Below are positions 30,080 through 40,668 of a stretch of 64,000 nt of DNA, piece after piece (positions within the stretch are counted from its first letter, which is position 1; each line of letters opens with the position of its first letter). A program made the translations under genes and the position numbers. The notes below the pieces were generated by a model. It searched no databases. It saw nothing but the letters and a program-made list of their open reading frames with translations, and had not been told where the DNA came from. The stretch is from Lepidostoma basale (Eukaryota; Arthropoda; Insecta; Trichoptera; Lepidostomatidae), in assembly GCA_022606425.2 (NCBI GenBank), contig JAHDVF020000211.1, positions 3,224,001 to 3,288,000 of the forward strand, written 5' to 3'.

Positions 30080-30470
30080 TAATAATAAAAATAATAAATT
30101 GGATAATTTATAAAGCACCATTTTTATGAATTGCTCATCTCAAGGGCGCTGTAGAAGATGCTCCGTTTTATCAACTAGATATAATAATAATAATAATAAT
30201 AATAATGATAAAAAATATATATAAACATATTTAGTATGAGGGCTGCACCCGACGAAATCGATCAGCCCTTCCCGTCAGGAAATGATAATTTGAAAAGGTG
30301 CGTTTTGAGTCTCGATCTAAACTCTGTTTGATTCTCAATGCACTTAAGGTCTGCTGGAAGACTGTTCCAGGCTGAAGGGCCGGCTACCGCGAAGGCTCGG
30401 TCGCCAAAGTTTGTGCTTGGACAGCGTTTTGGCAGTCAATCTACCGATCGCAGAAGACTTCGCTGATCTT
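30080..30470 (-). mobile_element. LINE-F C-terminal fragment
   Basis: Minus strand reads FGDRAFAVAGPSAWNSLPAD, LRCIENQTEFRSRLKTHLF, SFPDGKG, then 3' UTR ending in ATT repeats (30181-30207 and the left edge). This 'FAVAGP.WNSLP' block is typical of the end of several LINE polyproteins. Confidence 0.8.
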
Positions 30471-30475
30471 GATTG

Positions 30476-30511
30476 ATGATGATGTCAACAATGGTTGATG
30501 AAACAGCTGTC
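30476..30511 (+). ncRNA. Hammerhead-like motif
   Basis: ATGATGA (C3 changed to A), T, stem II GTCAAC/GTTGAT, GAAAC, AGCTGTC. Predicted site after C30511. The 5' strand of stem I was lost with the LINE-F insertion. Confidence 0.35.
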
Positions 30512-30625
30512 GTAAAATAAATACAATTGTGATATAAAACAAAGTTTTTGCATTAACAGTTATAAAATGTTAAAGTATCGTTGTGTTTCGGCCAAAACTA
30601 TGGACTATTTAAATAATCAATACGA

Positions 30626-30768
30626 ATGAAAACATCTGTTTTCTAGAAGTTTTATTACATTTTAGGGGAATGACACATTTGGTAATGCTGTAGAAAGGCG
30701 AAACATGTCATTCCTATAAAATATAATAAAACTTCTAGAAAACAGACGTTTTCATTCGTATTATATTT
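30626..30768. mobile_element. MITE H, best palindromic copy
   Basis: TACGAATGAAAACATCTG, TTTTCTAGAAGTTTTATTA and GGAATGACA on the left mirror TGTCATTCC, TAATAAAACTTCTAGAAAA and CAGACGTTTTCATTCGTA on the right. A central GGCGAAACATGTC resembles half of the hammerhead-like motif, but CTGANGA is not convincing. Confidence 0.85.
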
Positions 30769-30904
30769 TTTAATCATTGTGCATTTAACAATAAATAACC
30801 AGCAAGAATAATATTATAGAAACAAATAAAGGAAAACAAATGGACCTTCGAATGATCGCGGTGGCTTATTTTTAGTACATTAAAAATAAATCTTGAATTT
30901 ATAA

Positions 30905-31192
30905 GGCATGCGTGCGACCTATCATGACGTACGCTGTGCTTGGAAAAACTCTCCGAGATCATGTTCCTAACGCAGACACAAGAAAAACTTGCGTAATAGA
31001 GGATATCGTTCGGTGGAGTAGATCCAGAAGAAGATACTGGAAGGACCATGTAGCCAGAATGGATAGTGACAGACTCGCATATACAACCGCTTACGAAATC
31101 CCCTCCGGACACCGCCCACCTGGAAGACCACATACCATCCGAGGAGACATGATTTCTGTATCACAGGTCGTCAGATCTATTAAAAGAAGAAG
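30905..31192 (+). mobile_element. LINE-C fragment
   Basis: MTYAVLGKTLRDHVPNADT, RKTCVIEDIVRWSRSRRRYW, KDHVARMDSDRLAYTTAYEI, PSGHRPPGRPHTIRG, then GAAGAAGAA tail. Confidence 0.8.
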
Positions 31193-31224
31193 AAATATAA
31201 ATCTGTATATGAATATTGTATTCT

Positions 31225-31930
31225 ATATAGGTAAAAAAGCTGATCAAATTAAGTACAATTACGTAAGTAAGAACAATACTGACTTACAAAAAATGCTAGA
31301 CAGACTACATCACGCATGTAAAAAATACAACATGTCGATCTCTCAAATCAAAAATACAAATTGTTTGACCTTAAACATGTAAAACATGTAACCTGGTTAT
31401 AGAAAATCAACCCATAGACCTGGTGGAAGGAGCTGATATGCGGAAAGAAATACAAACCCAAGATAACAAGGCAGCTGCTATCTCTGGGGCTCTAAAATCA
31501 ACAATATGGAAAGTAGAATGAGAATCTATAAAGCATGCGTAAGACTAATGATAACATATGGCGTCGAAGCAAGGGCAGACACAGTAAGGACCAAACAAGT
31601 TTTGAGGACTTCCGAGATGAAGACACTGAGGATGATTGCAGGCAAGACACTGAGAGATCGCGTGAGGGACACCAGAATAAGAGAGATATGTGAGGTTGAG
31701 GATATTATAAGATGGAGCAGACAGCGAAAAGGGGACTGATACAGTTGTGTTCAAAGAATGGACACCACCAGACTCCCCTATATTGCACTACATAATCAGC
31801 CTCATGGGACTCGTGGAAGACCTCCTAAAAGATGGAAGGACAGCTGGGAATCTACCTCACAGGAGGATCAACACTCTGGAGAACATACCACATAGGTCTA
31901 CAACAAAGAAGAATAAGAAGAAAATTAAGT
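31225..31930 (+). mobile_element. LINE-C, longest copy
   Basis: Begins in the reverse transcriptase palm just after the catalytic motif (NTDLQKMLDRLHHACKKYNM), then RMRIYKACVRLMITYGVEAR, LRTSEMKTLRMIAGKTLRDR, TRIREICEVEDIIRWSRQRK, MDTTRLPYIALHNQ, PPKRWKDSWESTSQEDQ. Frameshifts at about 31390 and 31740. No catalytic aspartates remain. Confidence 0.85.
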
Positions 31931-32153
31931 ACAGAATGCTTGCGTACTAGCATTTAAATTGTACTTCGTATCAGTGGACCAAAATTTGAAAATCTCGTTT
32001 TACCTGTCACACGCTATCATTGATATATGCCACTCCTCGTAGTTAATTAGACAATATGACAAGTAAACTGATGCCTGACTGCCCGATCAGATAAGATACA
32101 ACGGTTATGATTTTCATTAACGAGTAATCATAGAGATCTGTAAAACACCACAA

Positions 32154-32351
32154 TGTCGACATTCGTGGAAGAGTAACAAGAGCTATGACTGTCACGTGGC
32201 AAGTTTCTGGTTCGATTCCCAGTGATGTGTGTTTCTCACACTGTCTTTGGTCTGGTGTTAAATTCACGTGACAATAAAATGGCAATATATTAGCTACCTA
32301 TCACATATTATGAGAATAAATAAATTGGCTAAAAACAAATCGTAGAGTATT
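32154..32351 (+). mobile_element. tRNA-derived SINE, old copy
   Basis: Head ACATTCGTGGAAGAGTAAC, B box GGTTCGATTCC, shortened hairpin, body AATAAAATGGCAATAT; diverged. Confidence 0.75.
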
Positions 32352-32360
32352 TACCTATTA

Positions 32361-32572
32361 CAACTAACCTTCACGCCATCTCCCTTCAGGGATGGGCAAA
32401 TTGAATGGGTCGCCACACTGTTATTTCCTAACATATTTCTCTAAATATCTCAAAATTCAAACATCGGCCATGCACGCACGTCAATTTCTTCGACTCCTTA
32501 CGTAGCCGACATTTAATATTTGATAGATTTAATCGTGACACATTTTCCTCGGTCTTCCTTTAATTCTTGTAA
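32361..32572 (-). mobile_element. LINE-A 3' end, decayed
   Basis: Minus strand: VRSRRN.RACMA and TWHD-like blocks, tail reduced to AACTAAC. Confidence 0.7.
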
Positions 32573-32606
32573 CGTATACTTAGTTAACACAAACAGTCTT
32601 TATCAT

Positions 32607-32772
32607 AAATAATAATGAAATAAAACGATGTTTTTAACTACTTCCACTTTTGTCTTTATTTAGACAGGACCAGTCTGTCGATGCCAGCGAGCCTGGCGAA
32701 ACCGGTCGCTGTCTAAATAAAGACAAAAGTGGAAGTAGTTAAAAAAACATCGTTTTATTTAATTATTATTTC
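32607..32772. mobile_element. Compact palindrome with central hammerhead-like core
   Basis: Arms of about 60 bp (AAATAATAATGAAATAAAAC ... TTTAGACAG and complement) enclose 41 bp at 32668-32708 containing the core. As RNA this is one long stem I capped by the motif. Confidence 0.88.
32675..32707 (+). ncRNA. Hammerhead-like core, variant
   Basis: CTGTCGA where CTGANGA is expected (A6 changed to T), T, stem II GCCAG/CTGGC around CGAGC, GAAAC, CGGTC. The A6 change is shared with 21659-21665, so it is a family feature; it would be expected to impair classic hammerhead catalysis. Confidence 0.35.
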
Positions 32773-32837
32773 AAATGAACTTCCATCAAGAGATTTCAGT
32801 TGATTAGTCTTTATCATTATTTTTACATTTTTTGTTT

Positions 32838-33652
32838 TCATATCGCACCGTGATCGTGAGTGTAAAACCGAAACAAGGGCAAATATACAGTTTGGAGATA
32901 TGGGAGTTTAAAGACTTCATATTGCTTGGAAATACTGTTTTTTTAATAAACCAATGATTTTCAGTTGAAAGTAATATACCTATAAACCGAAAATCATTGG
33001 TTTATTAAAAAAAATAGGATATAGGCTGATGATGATGAATCATTGATTGGATTGATGGATTGATTGATTAATAAAGATTTTCAAAAAATGATTAAGAAAA
33101 ATTGATTAAGCTGGGTAGTTCCAGTCTTAAATGATATTAAATTTATACCAATATTTGTTAAGTAATGAAGTGTTATATATCAGGTAATAAAACATGCCAA
33201 CACTGCATATATATATATCAATCAGAATAATTTGGTTACACAAAAACTATGATTCAATATATGGCAATATCTTAGTTTGAGATACTCTCGGTAATCGTAT
33301 TATAAAAATACGTCTGGTTTTCAATTAAAAGTGTTTTTTTGATGTGCGTATTATAAATTTCAGGACCGATTTTGTTTACTTATTAAGTAATCTTATAATC
33401 ATTAAAATACAATATAAAATCCATCTTACAGTAACACATAGAACACTAATTATGGCAAATCTTAAATATAGTCAAATATAACTTAACTCATTCAGTACGG
33501 GGAGGGTACCTTCTACGCCGACTGGTGGTTAGCGGAAAGAATTTTTACCTTTTATCAAGTTTTTCCAAGCAATATGAAGTCTTTAAACTCCCATATCTCC
33601 AAACTGTATATTTGCACTTGTTTCGGTTTTACACTCACGGTGCGATATGTCC
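32838..33652. mobile_element. Inverted repeat with 90-bp arms
   Basis: 32838-32932 and 33560-33652 are near-perfect inverted copies (ATATCGCACCGTGA ... CCAAGCAATATGAAG). Inside, 32944-32967 and 32986-33009 form a separate 20-bp hairpin (AATAAACCAATGATTTTC). No coding frame. Confidence 0.8.
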
Positions 33653-33677
33653 AAACATTATAATAACATTATCTTCA

Positions 33678-33678
<1 letters not shown>

Positions 33679-33717
<39 letters not shown>

Positions 33718-33718
33718 T
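33679..33718. repeat. (GT)n microsatellite
   Basis: About 18 GT units. Confidence 0.95.
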
Positions 33719-34084
33719 GATTTATAATTTAAATGTATTATACTTTTAAACTAGCTGTCAAACAAAGTTTCAAACTTATGCACTTATCAAATGAATGCTG
33801 GTAAAATCTTTTTCGAAAACATTCGTCATTTTTATGTATTTGCAATGTACGTAGTCTCAAAGTAACTGTGGAGATAAATTAATATCGCGTGACGAGAATA
33901 ATTCCTTTCAGTCTGCTATCAGCCTTTGCAATGAGCGGGTATGTACCTATAACGGTTAAAGGAACAACACCTTCATACACGCAAAGAAAATATTAAATCA
34001 CCCAAAAAATAAACAATTGTTTTAACAAAGATAAAAATCACAGCAACATTAAATGCTTCTGCCAGTTATTTAAGTCAAGAATCA
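33719..34084. other. No gene seen
   Basis: AT-rich DNA without recognised repeats. Confidence 0.5.
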
Positions 34085-34560
34085 ATTGTATCTCAATAGA
34101 GACGAAGATGCAAATTGGAAACAGAATATGGTTGATCAAGGTGTTCACAGGACTTATGACCTGTCATTATGGGTTAAGCGCACGCTTTATGTAATACAAC
34201 ATTCCCCATTCCACCTTATTTTTTCTTATGACCACCATGTCTGACAATTTTTTGGAAGTTGTATATATGTTAATAATAATAATAAATTGGATAATTTATA
34301 AAGCGCCATTTTTATGAATTGCTCATCTCAAGGGCGCTGTAGAAGATGCTCCGTTTTATCAACGAGATAATAATAATAATAATGATACTAATAATCTCCA
34401 ACACCACCCTTTACATGGTAGTATATTCAATCTACACACTAACGCCATCTATGAAGATTGTATTTTAAGCATTAAGCAGAAGATCTTTTTAACGCAATGT
34501 GAAAGGCTTGCCATTTACCGCATTGCTAGAAACCGCCTCGAGATGTCACTCCAATCTAAA
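34085..34560. mobile_element. Family I fold-back element, partial, with LINE-F insert
   Basis: 34085-34210 matches the arm beginning TTGTATCTCAATAGAGACG; 34210-34265 and 34390-34555 match its interior (ACCACCATGTCTGACA, ACACTAACGCCATCTATGAAG). A short LINE-F end (34266-34385) with AAT repeats on both sides sits inside. Confidence 0.75.
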
Positions 34561-34593
34561 TGCTATAATTTTGACCAGTTATTTAAGTTATTT

Positions 34594-34860
34594 AAGTGTC
34601 TGAGTTGGATCTTCATCGAGTAAACCATCCAATTCCTCGTCTTCAAACTTTTTCAGTCTTCCAAGGCGATATTTTTCATCAACGCTAAAATCACCAGCTT
34701 TGAAGCGTCTATACCTTTCTCTGCATGATTTATCCGATGGGGCATGATCGCCATAAACTTCCACAGGCATTTTATGCACCTCAGCTGCACTCTTCTTCCA
34801 ATTAAAATAGAACAGCAAAACTTCCCGCAAACGTTTCTTATTTACCACGAAAGTCGACAT
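34594..34860 (-). pseudogene. mariner transposase N-terminal domain
   Basis: Minus-strand frame from 34860: MSTFVVNKKRLREVLLFYFN, WKKSAAEVHKMPVEVYGDHA, SDKSCRERYRRFKAGDFSVD, LKKFEDEELDGLLDEDPTQT. This is the first helix-turn-helix of the bipartite DNA-binding domain of mariner transposases; it binds the terminal inverted repeat. The frame is cut after about 90 residues, so the second helix-turn-helix and the catalytic domain with its three aspartates are missing. A full mariner transposase is about 345 residues. A different mariner lineage from 54999-55747 or 51550-51864 by sequence. Confidence 0.8.
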
Positions 34861-35028
34861 TATAAGGAGCGAAAAAACAAATGTTGTTGTGAGAATGACA
34901 AACATTTGCGAACTGAACTTATTAGACAGATGCTCAGGCTTACTAAAAAAAATTGCCGCCAGATTTGATGGCTTGAAGCAGCCAGAGCCCTCTTTTGTAA
35001 AACGGACCGAACTTTCCGAAACACCTAA

Positions 35029-35149
35029 TATATATTTAGTTTAATTCCATTTGTTTTTCTGGATTCGACCATCTTCTGGTCTGGAAGCTGGCGAAACCAG
35101 TCGAAGCCATAAAATCAAGTGAAATTATACTAAATATATATAAAAAAAA
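35029..35149. mobile_element. Short fold-back element (GAAACCAGTC family)
   Basis: TATATATTTAGT...CCATCTTCTGG on the left mirrors CTGGCGAAACCAGTCGAAG ... ACTAAATATATA on the right. The core is decayed. Confidence 0.65.
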
Positions 35150-35332
35150 GGAATTAATTTTTTTTTTATTGTTTACAATGAATTACTAACCAATGTTTAC
35201 AATGAATGTTTACAATGAATGAATGACTAAACTACCAAAAAAAATCATTTTACAACATTAACAATTGTTTTTATAATATTTAAAAAATCTTTTAAAATAA
35301 TACAAAAATAATATTTATTTACATAACATGAC

Positions 35333-35366
35333 ATGTTATTGTTTCATGAACAATGACGTAAAACTC
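35333..35366 (-). repeat. Dispersed 30-bp motif
   Basis: GTTATTGTTTCATGAAC then AATGACGTAAAACTC, directly left of a MITE H copy. Confidence 0.6.
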
Positions 35367-35384
35367 CAAATTTAAAGATTTATA

Positions 35385-35545
35385 CGAATGAAAACGTCTG
35401 TTTTCTAGAAGTTTTATTACAATTTATGATAATGACAAGTTTCACCTGTCTAAGGCATTGTATGTACTCGTATTACATTTGATAATTCTTTAGACAGGGA
35501 AATGTCATTGAAATCAATTATAATAAATCGTCTAGAAAACAGACT
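35385..35545. mobile_element. MITE H copy, decayed
   Basis: ACGAATGAAAACGTCTGTTT on the left and TCTAGAAAACAGAC on the right; the centre has diverged. Confidence 0.75.
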
Positions 35546-36192
35546 ATGGAAGTCGAGTTGTTTACAGGGCTTATGACCTGTTATATATTGGTTGGGTTAA
35601 GCGCACGCTTTATGTAATACAACATTCCCCATTCCACCCTTCTTACGACCACCATGTCTGACAATTTTTTGGAAGTTGTATATATGCTACTATGTAACAC
35701 CACACTTCACATGTTATATTTCAATCTACACACTAGCGCCAATTTGAAGATTGGATTGAGCATTAAGCAGAAGATCTTTTTATTAACACAATGTGAAAGG
35801 TAACCGCCATTAACGTATTGCTAGATAACGCCTGGAGATGTCACTCCAATTTATATGCTATTTTTAACTTGGACCAGTTTTTGTTTTTACAACATTTTTG
35901 AATGTATACAAATACTTGTAGACGAAATACTGGATTTTACCCATTGCGAGTTATCATTTCAAGGATTATTTGTATCTCAATAGAGACGAAGATGCAAATT
36001 GGGAACAGAATATGGTAGTCGAGGTGTTTACAGGACTTATGACCTGTCGTTGGTTGGGTTAAGCACACGCTTTATGTAATACAACATCTTCGTCTCTATT
36101 GAGAAACAATTAATCCTTGAAATGAAAACCCGCAATGGGTAAAATCCAGTATTTCGTCTACAAGTTTTTGTATACATTCAAAAATGTTGTAG
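35546..36192. mobile_element. Family I fold-back elements, two overlapping copies
   Basis: 35546-35870 is an interior and half arm. 35886-35991 and 36086-36192 are 106-bp inverted arms (ACATTTTTGAATGTATAC ... AATAGAGACGAAGAT). Confidence 0.8.
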
Positions 36193-36702
36193 AAAACATG
36201 CGCTTTCATTCGTATTGAATCTATATCGTTCTTTTGAGTAGAACGATACCTCTTACAATAGATGTAACAGTCGGAAGGTTAGACATCTAACTATCTGTAT
36301 AATTGGACTTCATAGCAGAGTAGTTAAGATATTTTAAGTAAACTTGAAAAGTATTCAAACTCTAGGAATGCAAGGTCGAAGGGAGTTCCTGCTCAGAATC
36401 GAAATGTTTCGTTTTATTTTCCTTATGCGTGTATGTGGAATGTTAATGTCACAAATGAGTTATTGTTTGCCGGGGATCAACACACCAAATGTACTACATA
36501 TTACATATTTGATTGTGACGCCATTCGCTACAACAGGCGGTCATTAAATGACGTTAAGTCAATTGTTACAATGGGCACAGAGGAAAATAAAAAAATTCAG
36601 ATAACATTAAAAGAAAATGTTTTATTATTCTACACCTTTGGTTTAATCGGGAGTGTACATTATATGGAATCATTAAAAAAATTAGTCACCTATGTAAAAA
36701 CT
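36193..36702. other. Unassigned; short open frame
   Basis: 36300-36330 resembles the SINE head (ACTTCATAGCAGAGTAG). The plus frame 36433-36705 (91 codons, FAGDQHTKCTTYYIFDCDAI) has no recognised domain and runs into the LINE-A tail, so I do not call a gene. Confidence 0.3.
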
Positions 36703-37100
36703 AACTAACTAGCCATCACGCCGTCTCCCCGAAGAGGTAGGCAGAAAGAATGGACTGCCACACCTTTATTTCCTGACATATTTCTCTCGCTTCCTCAACA
36801 TTCATACATCGTGTCATGCACGCGCGTCGATTTCTCTGACTCCTCACATGGCCGACATTCAATATTTGATTTATTTGATCGTGCCACGTTTTCCTCGGTC
36901 TTCCTCTATTTCTGGTTCCATTTACATCATTAACATATAATTTTTTTACCATTCTTTCTTCATTCATTCTTTCCATATGTCCAAAACATCTTAATGATCC
37001 TTTCATTATTTTGTTCATGACACCATCATTCGCACCGCATTCACTTCTTATATTTTCATTCGACACTCTATCATACACAGAGTATCCACACATTCGTAAT
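36703..37100 (-). mobile_element. LINE-A, one long open frame
   Basis: Minus strand: MCGYSVYDRVSNENIRSECG, ANDGVMNKIMKGSLRCFGHM, ERMNEERMVKKLYVNDVNGT, RNRGRPRKTWHDQINQILNV, RRACMTRCMNVEEAREICQE, LFGETA. Few lesions, so a fairly young copy. Confidence 0.9.
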
Positions 37101-37187
37101 TGTTTTATAACTATATAGAAAACAACAACACTTACAACTAATAACAGTAATGGATTATTTAGAATCATTAAAAAAATTAAACCCCAC

Positions 37188-37342
37188 CACTATCATTTAT
37201 TATAAAATCGATTTCTCTAACTCCTCATTTCCTTCCTTCAATATTTGATTTACTTAGGAAATTGAAAATAACTTTGTTTAATCCACTTATTAGTGTTCCT
37301 AAGTATATTAGTATGGAATTCCTAAGTATATTAGTATGGAAT
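37188..37342 (-). mobile_element. LINE-A scrap and end of a fold-back element
   Basis: 37188-37252 matches LINE-A; 37255-37342 matches the outer arm of the element at 22857-24062 (TTGAAAATAACTTTGTTTAA). Confidence 0.6.
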
Positions 37343-37815
37343 ACCACAGTGTTAATACCTTAGCGTTCAATAATGTAATATTTGATTAATTTGATCGTGC
37401 TACATTTTCCTCAGTCTTTTCCTCGGTCCTCTATTTCTAGTTCTATTTACATCGTTAACATATAATTGTTTTACCATTTTTTCTTCATTCATTCTTTCCA
37501 TGTGTCCAAACCATCTTAATGATCCTTTCATTATTTTGTTCATAACACCATCATTCTCCCCGCATTCACTTATCATATTGCCATTCGACACTTTATCATA
37601 CACAGAGAATCCACACATTCGTCTAAGAGATCGCATTTCTACTGCATTTATTCTACTTTCATACTTCTTTTGCCAGTTCCATGCTTCGCTTCCATACATG
37701 TGGATCGGTACAAGAACACCATTGTGCACTGCCATTTTAGCTTTTTTGGGTAGGTTTTTGTTTGCGATGACAACTTTAAGTGCACCATTCACTTTGTTGC
37801 CTGCCCCAACCCATG
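37343..37815 (-). mobile_element. LINE-A chimera, copy 1
   Basis: Minus strand NGALKVVIANKNLPKKAKMA, VHNGVLVPIHMYGSEAWNWQ through MERMNEEKMVKQLYVNDVNR to RKRLRKM, then non-LINE sequence ending TTAACACTGTGG. The same junction occurs at 53518-53955. Confidence 0.85.
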
Positions 37816-37925
37816 GGAACCTCTGATCTAAATCTTATTTTGAACAAAGGAACTTTGATTCGTGTGAACTTATTTTACTTTTTATACAAATAATACCTCA
37901 CAATCGTATATTATTTGGCAAGTGC

Positions 37926-38098
37926 TCCAAATATGACGACATCAGTCAGGTGATGCTCTTTCCAGAGATAAAAAATTATATACGAACACCAACTTATACT
38001 CCGAAGCGATGGAATTCAACGGCTGAATTGCTCTTCCAATTGGTATTACCAAATGCAGATTGGTCCTGAATGGTGCACTTTAAAACAATTGATGCCGA
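37926..38098 (-). mobile_element. LINE-E scrap
   Basis: Minus strand resembles the LPVGRAIQPLNSIASE region of LINE-E at 15700-16320. Confidence 0.5.
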
Positions 38099-38130
38099 CA
38101 TTTCCACATTGCATTGATAGTATTATATTT

Positions 38131-38495
38131 CGGTACCTATTTGGCAAAAGGTCCCCACTGCATTTTTTATTAATTTTACAGGAGAGCAAAAATAAGATGT
38201 TTACATTATTTGGATTATTTATAAACATGTTATTTTTGTTCCAAATTGTTTTTTTCAAATGTCAATTTACGTAGCATAACGTTATCTACAAGATATATCA
38301 GTAATTAATTTTAAAAAATATTTATATATTTAAAAAAAATAGGAGTTGTGCGAATTGTACATAAAAATGTAATAAAAAAAGTACAGCTCTAACGTTTTGT
38401 CAAAACATAAAGTGTGCAAAAATAATACTGATGGTATATTTAACTCAATTTCACAAAAAAACGCATCTGGGACCTTTTGCCAAATAAGTACCGAT
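38131..38495. mobile_element. MITE with about 27-bp inverted ends
   Basis: CGGTACCTATTTGGCAAAAG then GTCCC at the left mirrors GGGACCTTTTGCCAAATAAG then TACCG at the right. A piece of the same end occurs near 61129-61170. Confidence 0.75.
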
Positions 38496-38902
38496 TTATA
38501 TATTGAAAGAGTTTTTGTTGTAAAGCTATAATATTATATAAATATATATATTTTTAATATTATGTTTTTTCGTTTAGTGCAAATTACAGTACAGGCGTCT
38601 GAAAACAAAAAAACCGTTTCGTTTCGCTTAACATAATGAATACTTAAGTTGTAAATATTAAACGTATTAATAAAATTATATATAAAATTATGGGGCAGTG
38701 TTGAATCCAAAACGATGTTAATGGGCAGCCTCGCCTAGTAGACGAGTCAGTTATAGTTAATTCATATATTTTACTACAGCATGAAAAATACTTAGACATT
38801 TCATTATAGATACTTACACGAAAGTGTTTAGTTAATATATAAGAGTAACAATTTAAAGTAATCGAGTTAAAACACATCGCAACATGAAAAAAATAATTAT
38901 AC
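38496..38902. other. No gene seen
   Basis: AT-rich; no supported coding frame. Confidence 0.5.
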
Positions 38903-39915
38903 TACGAGGGTCATCCGGAAAGTAGTACCCTAACTAACTAAGTAACTAACCATCACGCCGTCTCTCCGAAGGGGTAGGAAGAAAGAATGGACTGCCACAC
39001 TTTTCTTTCCTGACATATTTCTCTAGCTTCGCGCGTCGATTTCTCTGACTCCTCAAAAGGCCGACATTCAATATTTGATTTATTTGATCGTGCCACGTTT
39101 TCCTCGGTCTTCCTCTATTTCTGGTTCCATTTACATCATTAACATATAATTTTTTCACTATTCTTTCTTCATTCATTCTTTCTATATGTCCAAACCATCT
39201 TAATGATCCTTTCATTATTTTGTTCATGACACTGTCATTCGCACCGCATTCACTTCTTGTATTTTCATTCAACACTCTATCATACACAGAGTATCCACAC
39301 ATTCGTCTAAGAGATCTCATTTCTACTGCATTTATTCTACTTTCATCATTCTTTTGCCAGTTCCATGCTTCGCTTCCATACATAAGGGTCGGTAGAAGAA
39401 CACCATTGTGCACTGCAGTAGTACCCGTTTGGGTATATAAAAAAATCTAGTATATATATAAACAAATATGAACGATTTATTTGTAAAGAACATATATTAA
39501 ACTACTTCTCGGCATAGCCACCTAGCAAATTTAAGCATATGTCGTACAAGTACTAACACGTTCAGTTGTATTTCAGCTGTCAGTGTGCAACGTTACATCT
39601 CACTGGTATTGACTGTGTTGTTTCTGTGAATGTTTATAATGTTTAAGAAAATAGAGAACGCCGCCAGTTGAATATTGCACGGTCGCACATTCTTGCGTTG
39701 AGAAATTTAATCACAGCTCTAACTTCACAACTGACGGCGTTCTCTATTTTCTTGAATATTAAAAACACTCACAGAAACAACACAGTCAATACCAACGAGA
39801 TGTTACACAGACAGCTGAAATACTACTGAACGTGTTAGTACTTGTCCGGCGGCTACTCTATTCGCCAGCGCTCCGCACGGCGTAAATGGGTACTACTTTA
39901 CGGATGACCCTCGTA
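38903..39915. mobile_element. mariner-type MITE carrying a LINE-A insertion
   Basis: Ends TACGAGGGTCATCCGGAAAG and CTTTACGGATGACCCTCGTA are inverted, bounded by TA. Inside, about 39550-39670 and 39728-39832 form a second long inverted repeat (GTTAGTACTTG, CAGCTG, AAGAAAATAGAGAACGCCG). After removing the LINE-A (38931-39416) and one copy of its duplication the MITE is about 517 bp. No transposase. Confidence 0.85.
38931..39416 (-). mobile_element. LINE-A insertion with 10-bp target duplication
   Basis: AGTAGTACCC lies at 38921-38930 and again at 39417-39426. The element is 5'-truncated at the VHNGVLLPTLMYGSEAWNWQ region and ends in CTAA repeats (GTTA on its own strand). A 12-residue deletion removes CMTRCMNVEEAR. 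Confidence 0.92.
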
Positions 39916-40144
39916 TTATTGGTTGATTATGTGTTCTAAATGTATTAAAAAATATATTCCATGGTCTGATTTTGATGTAAGATTATATATTTTGTTTTAA
40001 AAACGTCATTAACACATCGTCAGCCGGGAAGATATTATTTTTAAGATATTTCGTTTATTGGACTAGTAGTGGCCGAGGGAAAGGGTATAAATTAATTGTA
40101 TGGACTCGTTGAGAACTGATTTAGGAAGTATGTTTACAAAGGAT

Positions 40145-40668
40145 AGGTGAGTGGAGAAGGATATTGAAAGAAGAGTTGTGTCAGCAACAAAGTAAATGGT
40201 GCATTTAAAGTTGTCATCGCAAACAATAGCCTATCCGAAAAAGCCAAGTACGTTGGTGTTCTTACGCCGACCCTTATGTATGGAAGTGAATCAGAAATGA
40301 GATATGTAAGACGAATGTGTGGTAAATCGTTATATGGCAGAGTGTCAAATGCAAATACGATTATAAAAAGGGAATGCGGTGCAAATAAATGAATAGGTTA
40401 TGAAAATGGTTTGGACACATGGAAAGAATAAATAAAGAAATAATGTTAATGAAAGTATATGAAAACAACGTTAGCGTAGCTAGAAGTAGAGGAAGGCGTG
40501 GCACGATCGAGTCTATCAAATATTATATTTCGGTAACGTGAGGAGTCGGATAAATCGATGTGCGTGCATGACACGATGTATGAATATACAGGAATCGAGA
40601 GAAGTATGCCAGGACAGAATAATGTAGCGGTTCATTCCTTCTGTTTACCTGTCCGGGGAAACGGCATT
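40145..40668 (+). mobile_element. LINE-A, decayed
   Basis: NKVNGAFKVVIANNSLSEKA, VLTPTLMYGSES, MRYVRRMCGKSLYGRVSNAN, then frameshifted RSRGRRGTI and SVYLSGETA-like end without a clear tail. Confidence 0.8.

Larger units (their letters stand above)
30028..30553. mobile_element. Fold-back element interrupted by LINE-F
   Basis: Arms 30028-30074 and 30506-30553 are exact or near-exact complements (GCAAAAACTTTG ... CAAAGTTTTTGC). The right arm keeps TGATGA-T-GTCAAC-AATG-GTTGAT-GAAAC-AGCTGTC. The left inner part is replaced by LINE-F. Confidence 0.8.

Noticed and set aside
30626..30768. Hammerhead motif in MITE H
   Set aside because: GGCGAAACATGTC is present, but the CTGTAGA or CCTTAGC sequence before it does not give a convincing core or stem II.
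33525..33749. Cys-Val repeat protein
   Set aside because: It is translation of the GT microsatellite.
36433..36708. 91-codon gene
   Set aside because: No recognised domain, AT-rich, and it runs into a LINE-A tail; no splice or promoter support.
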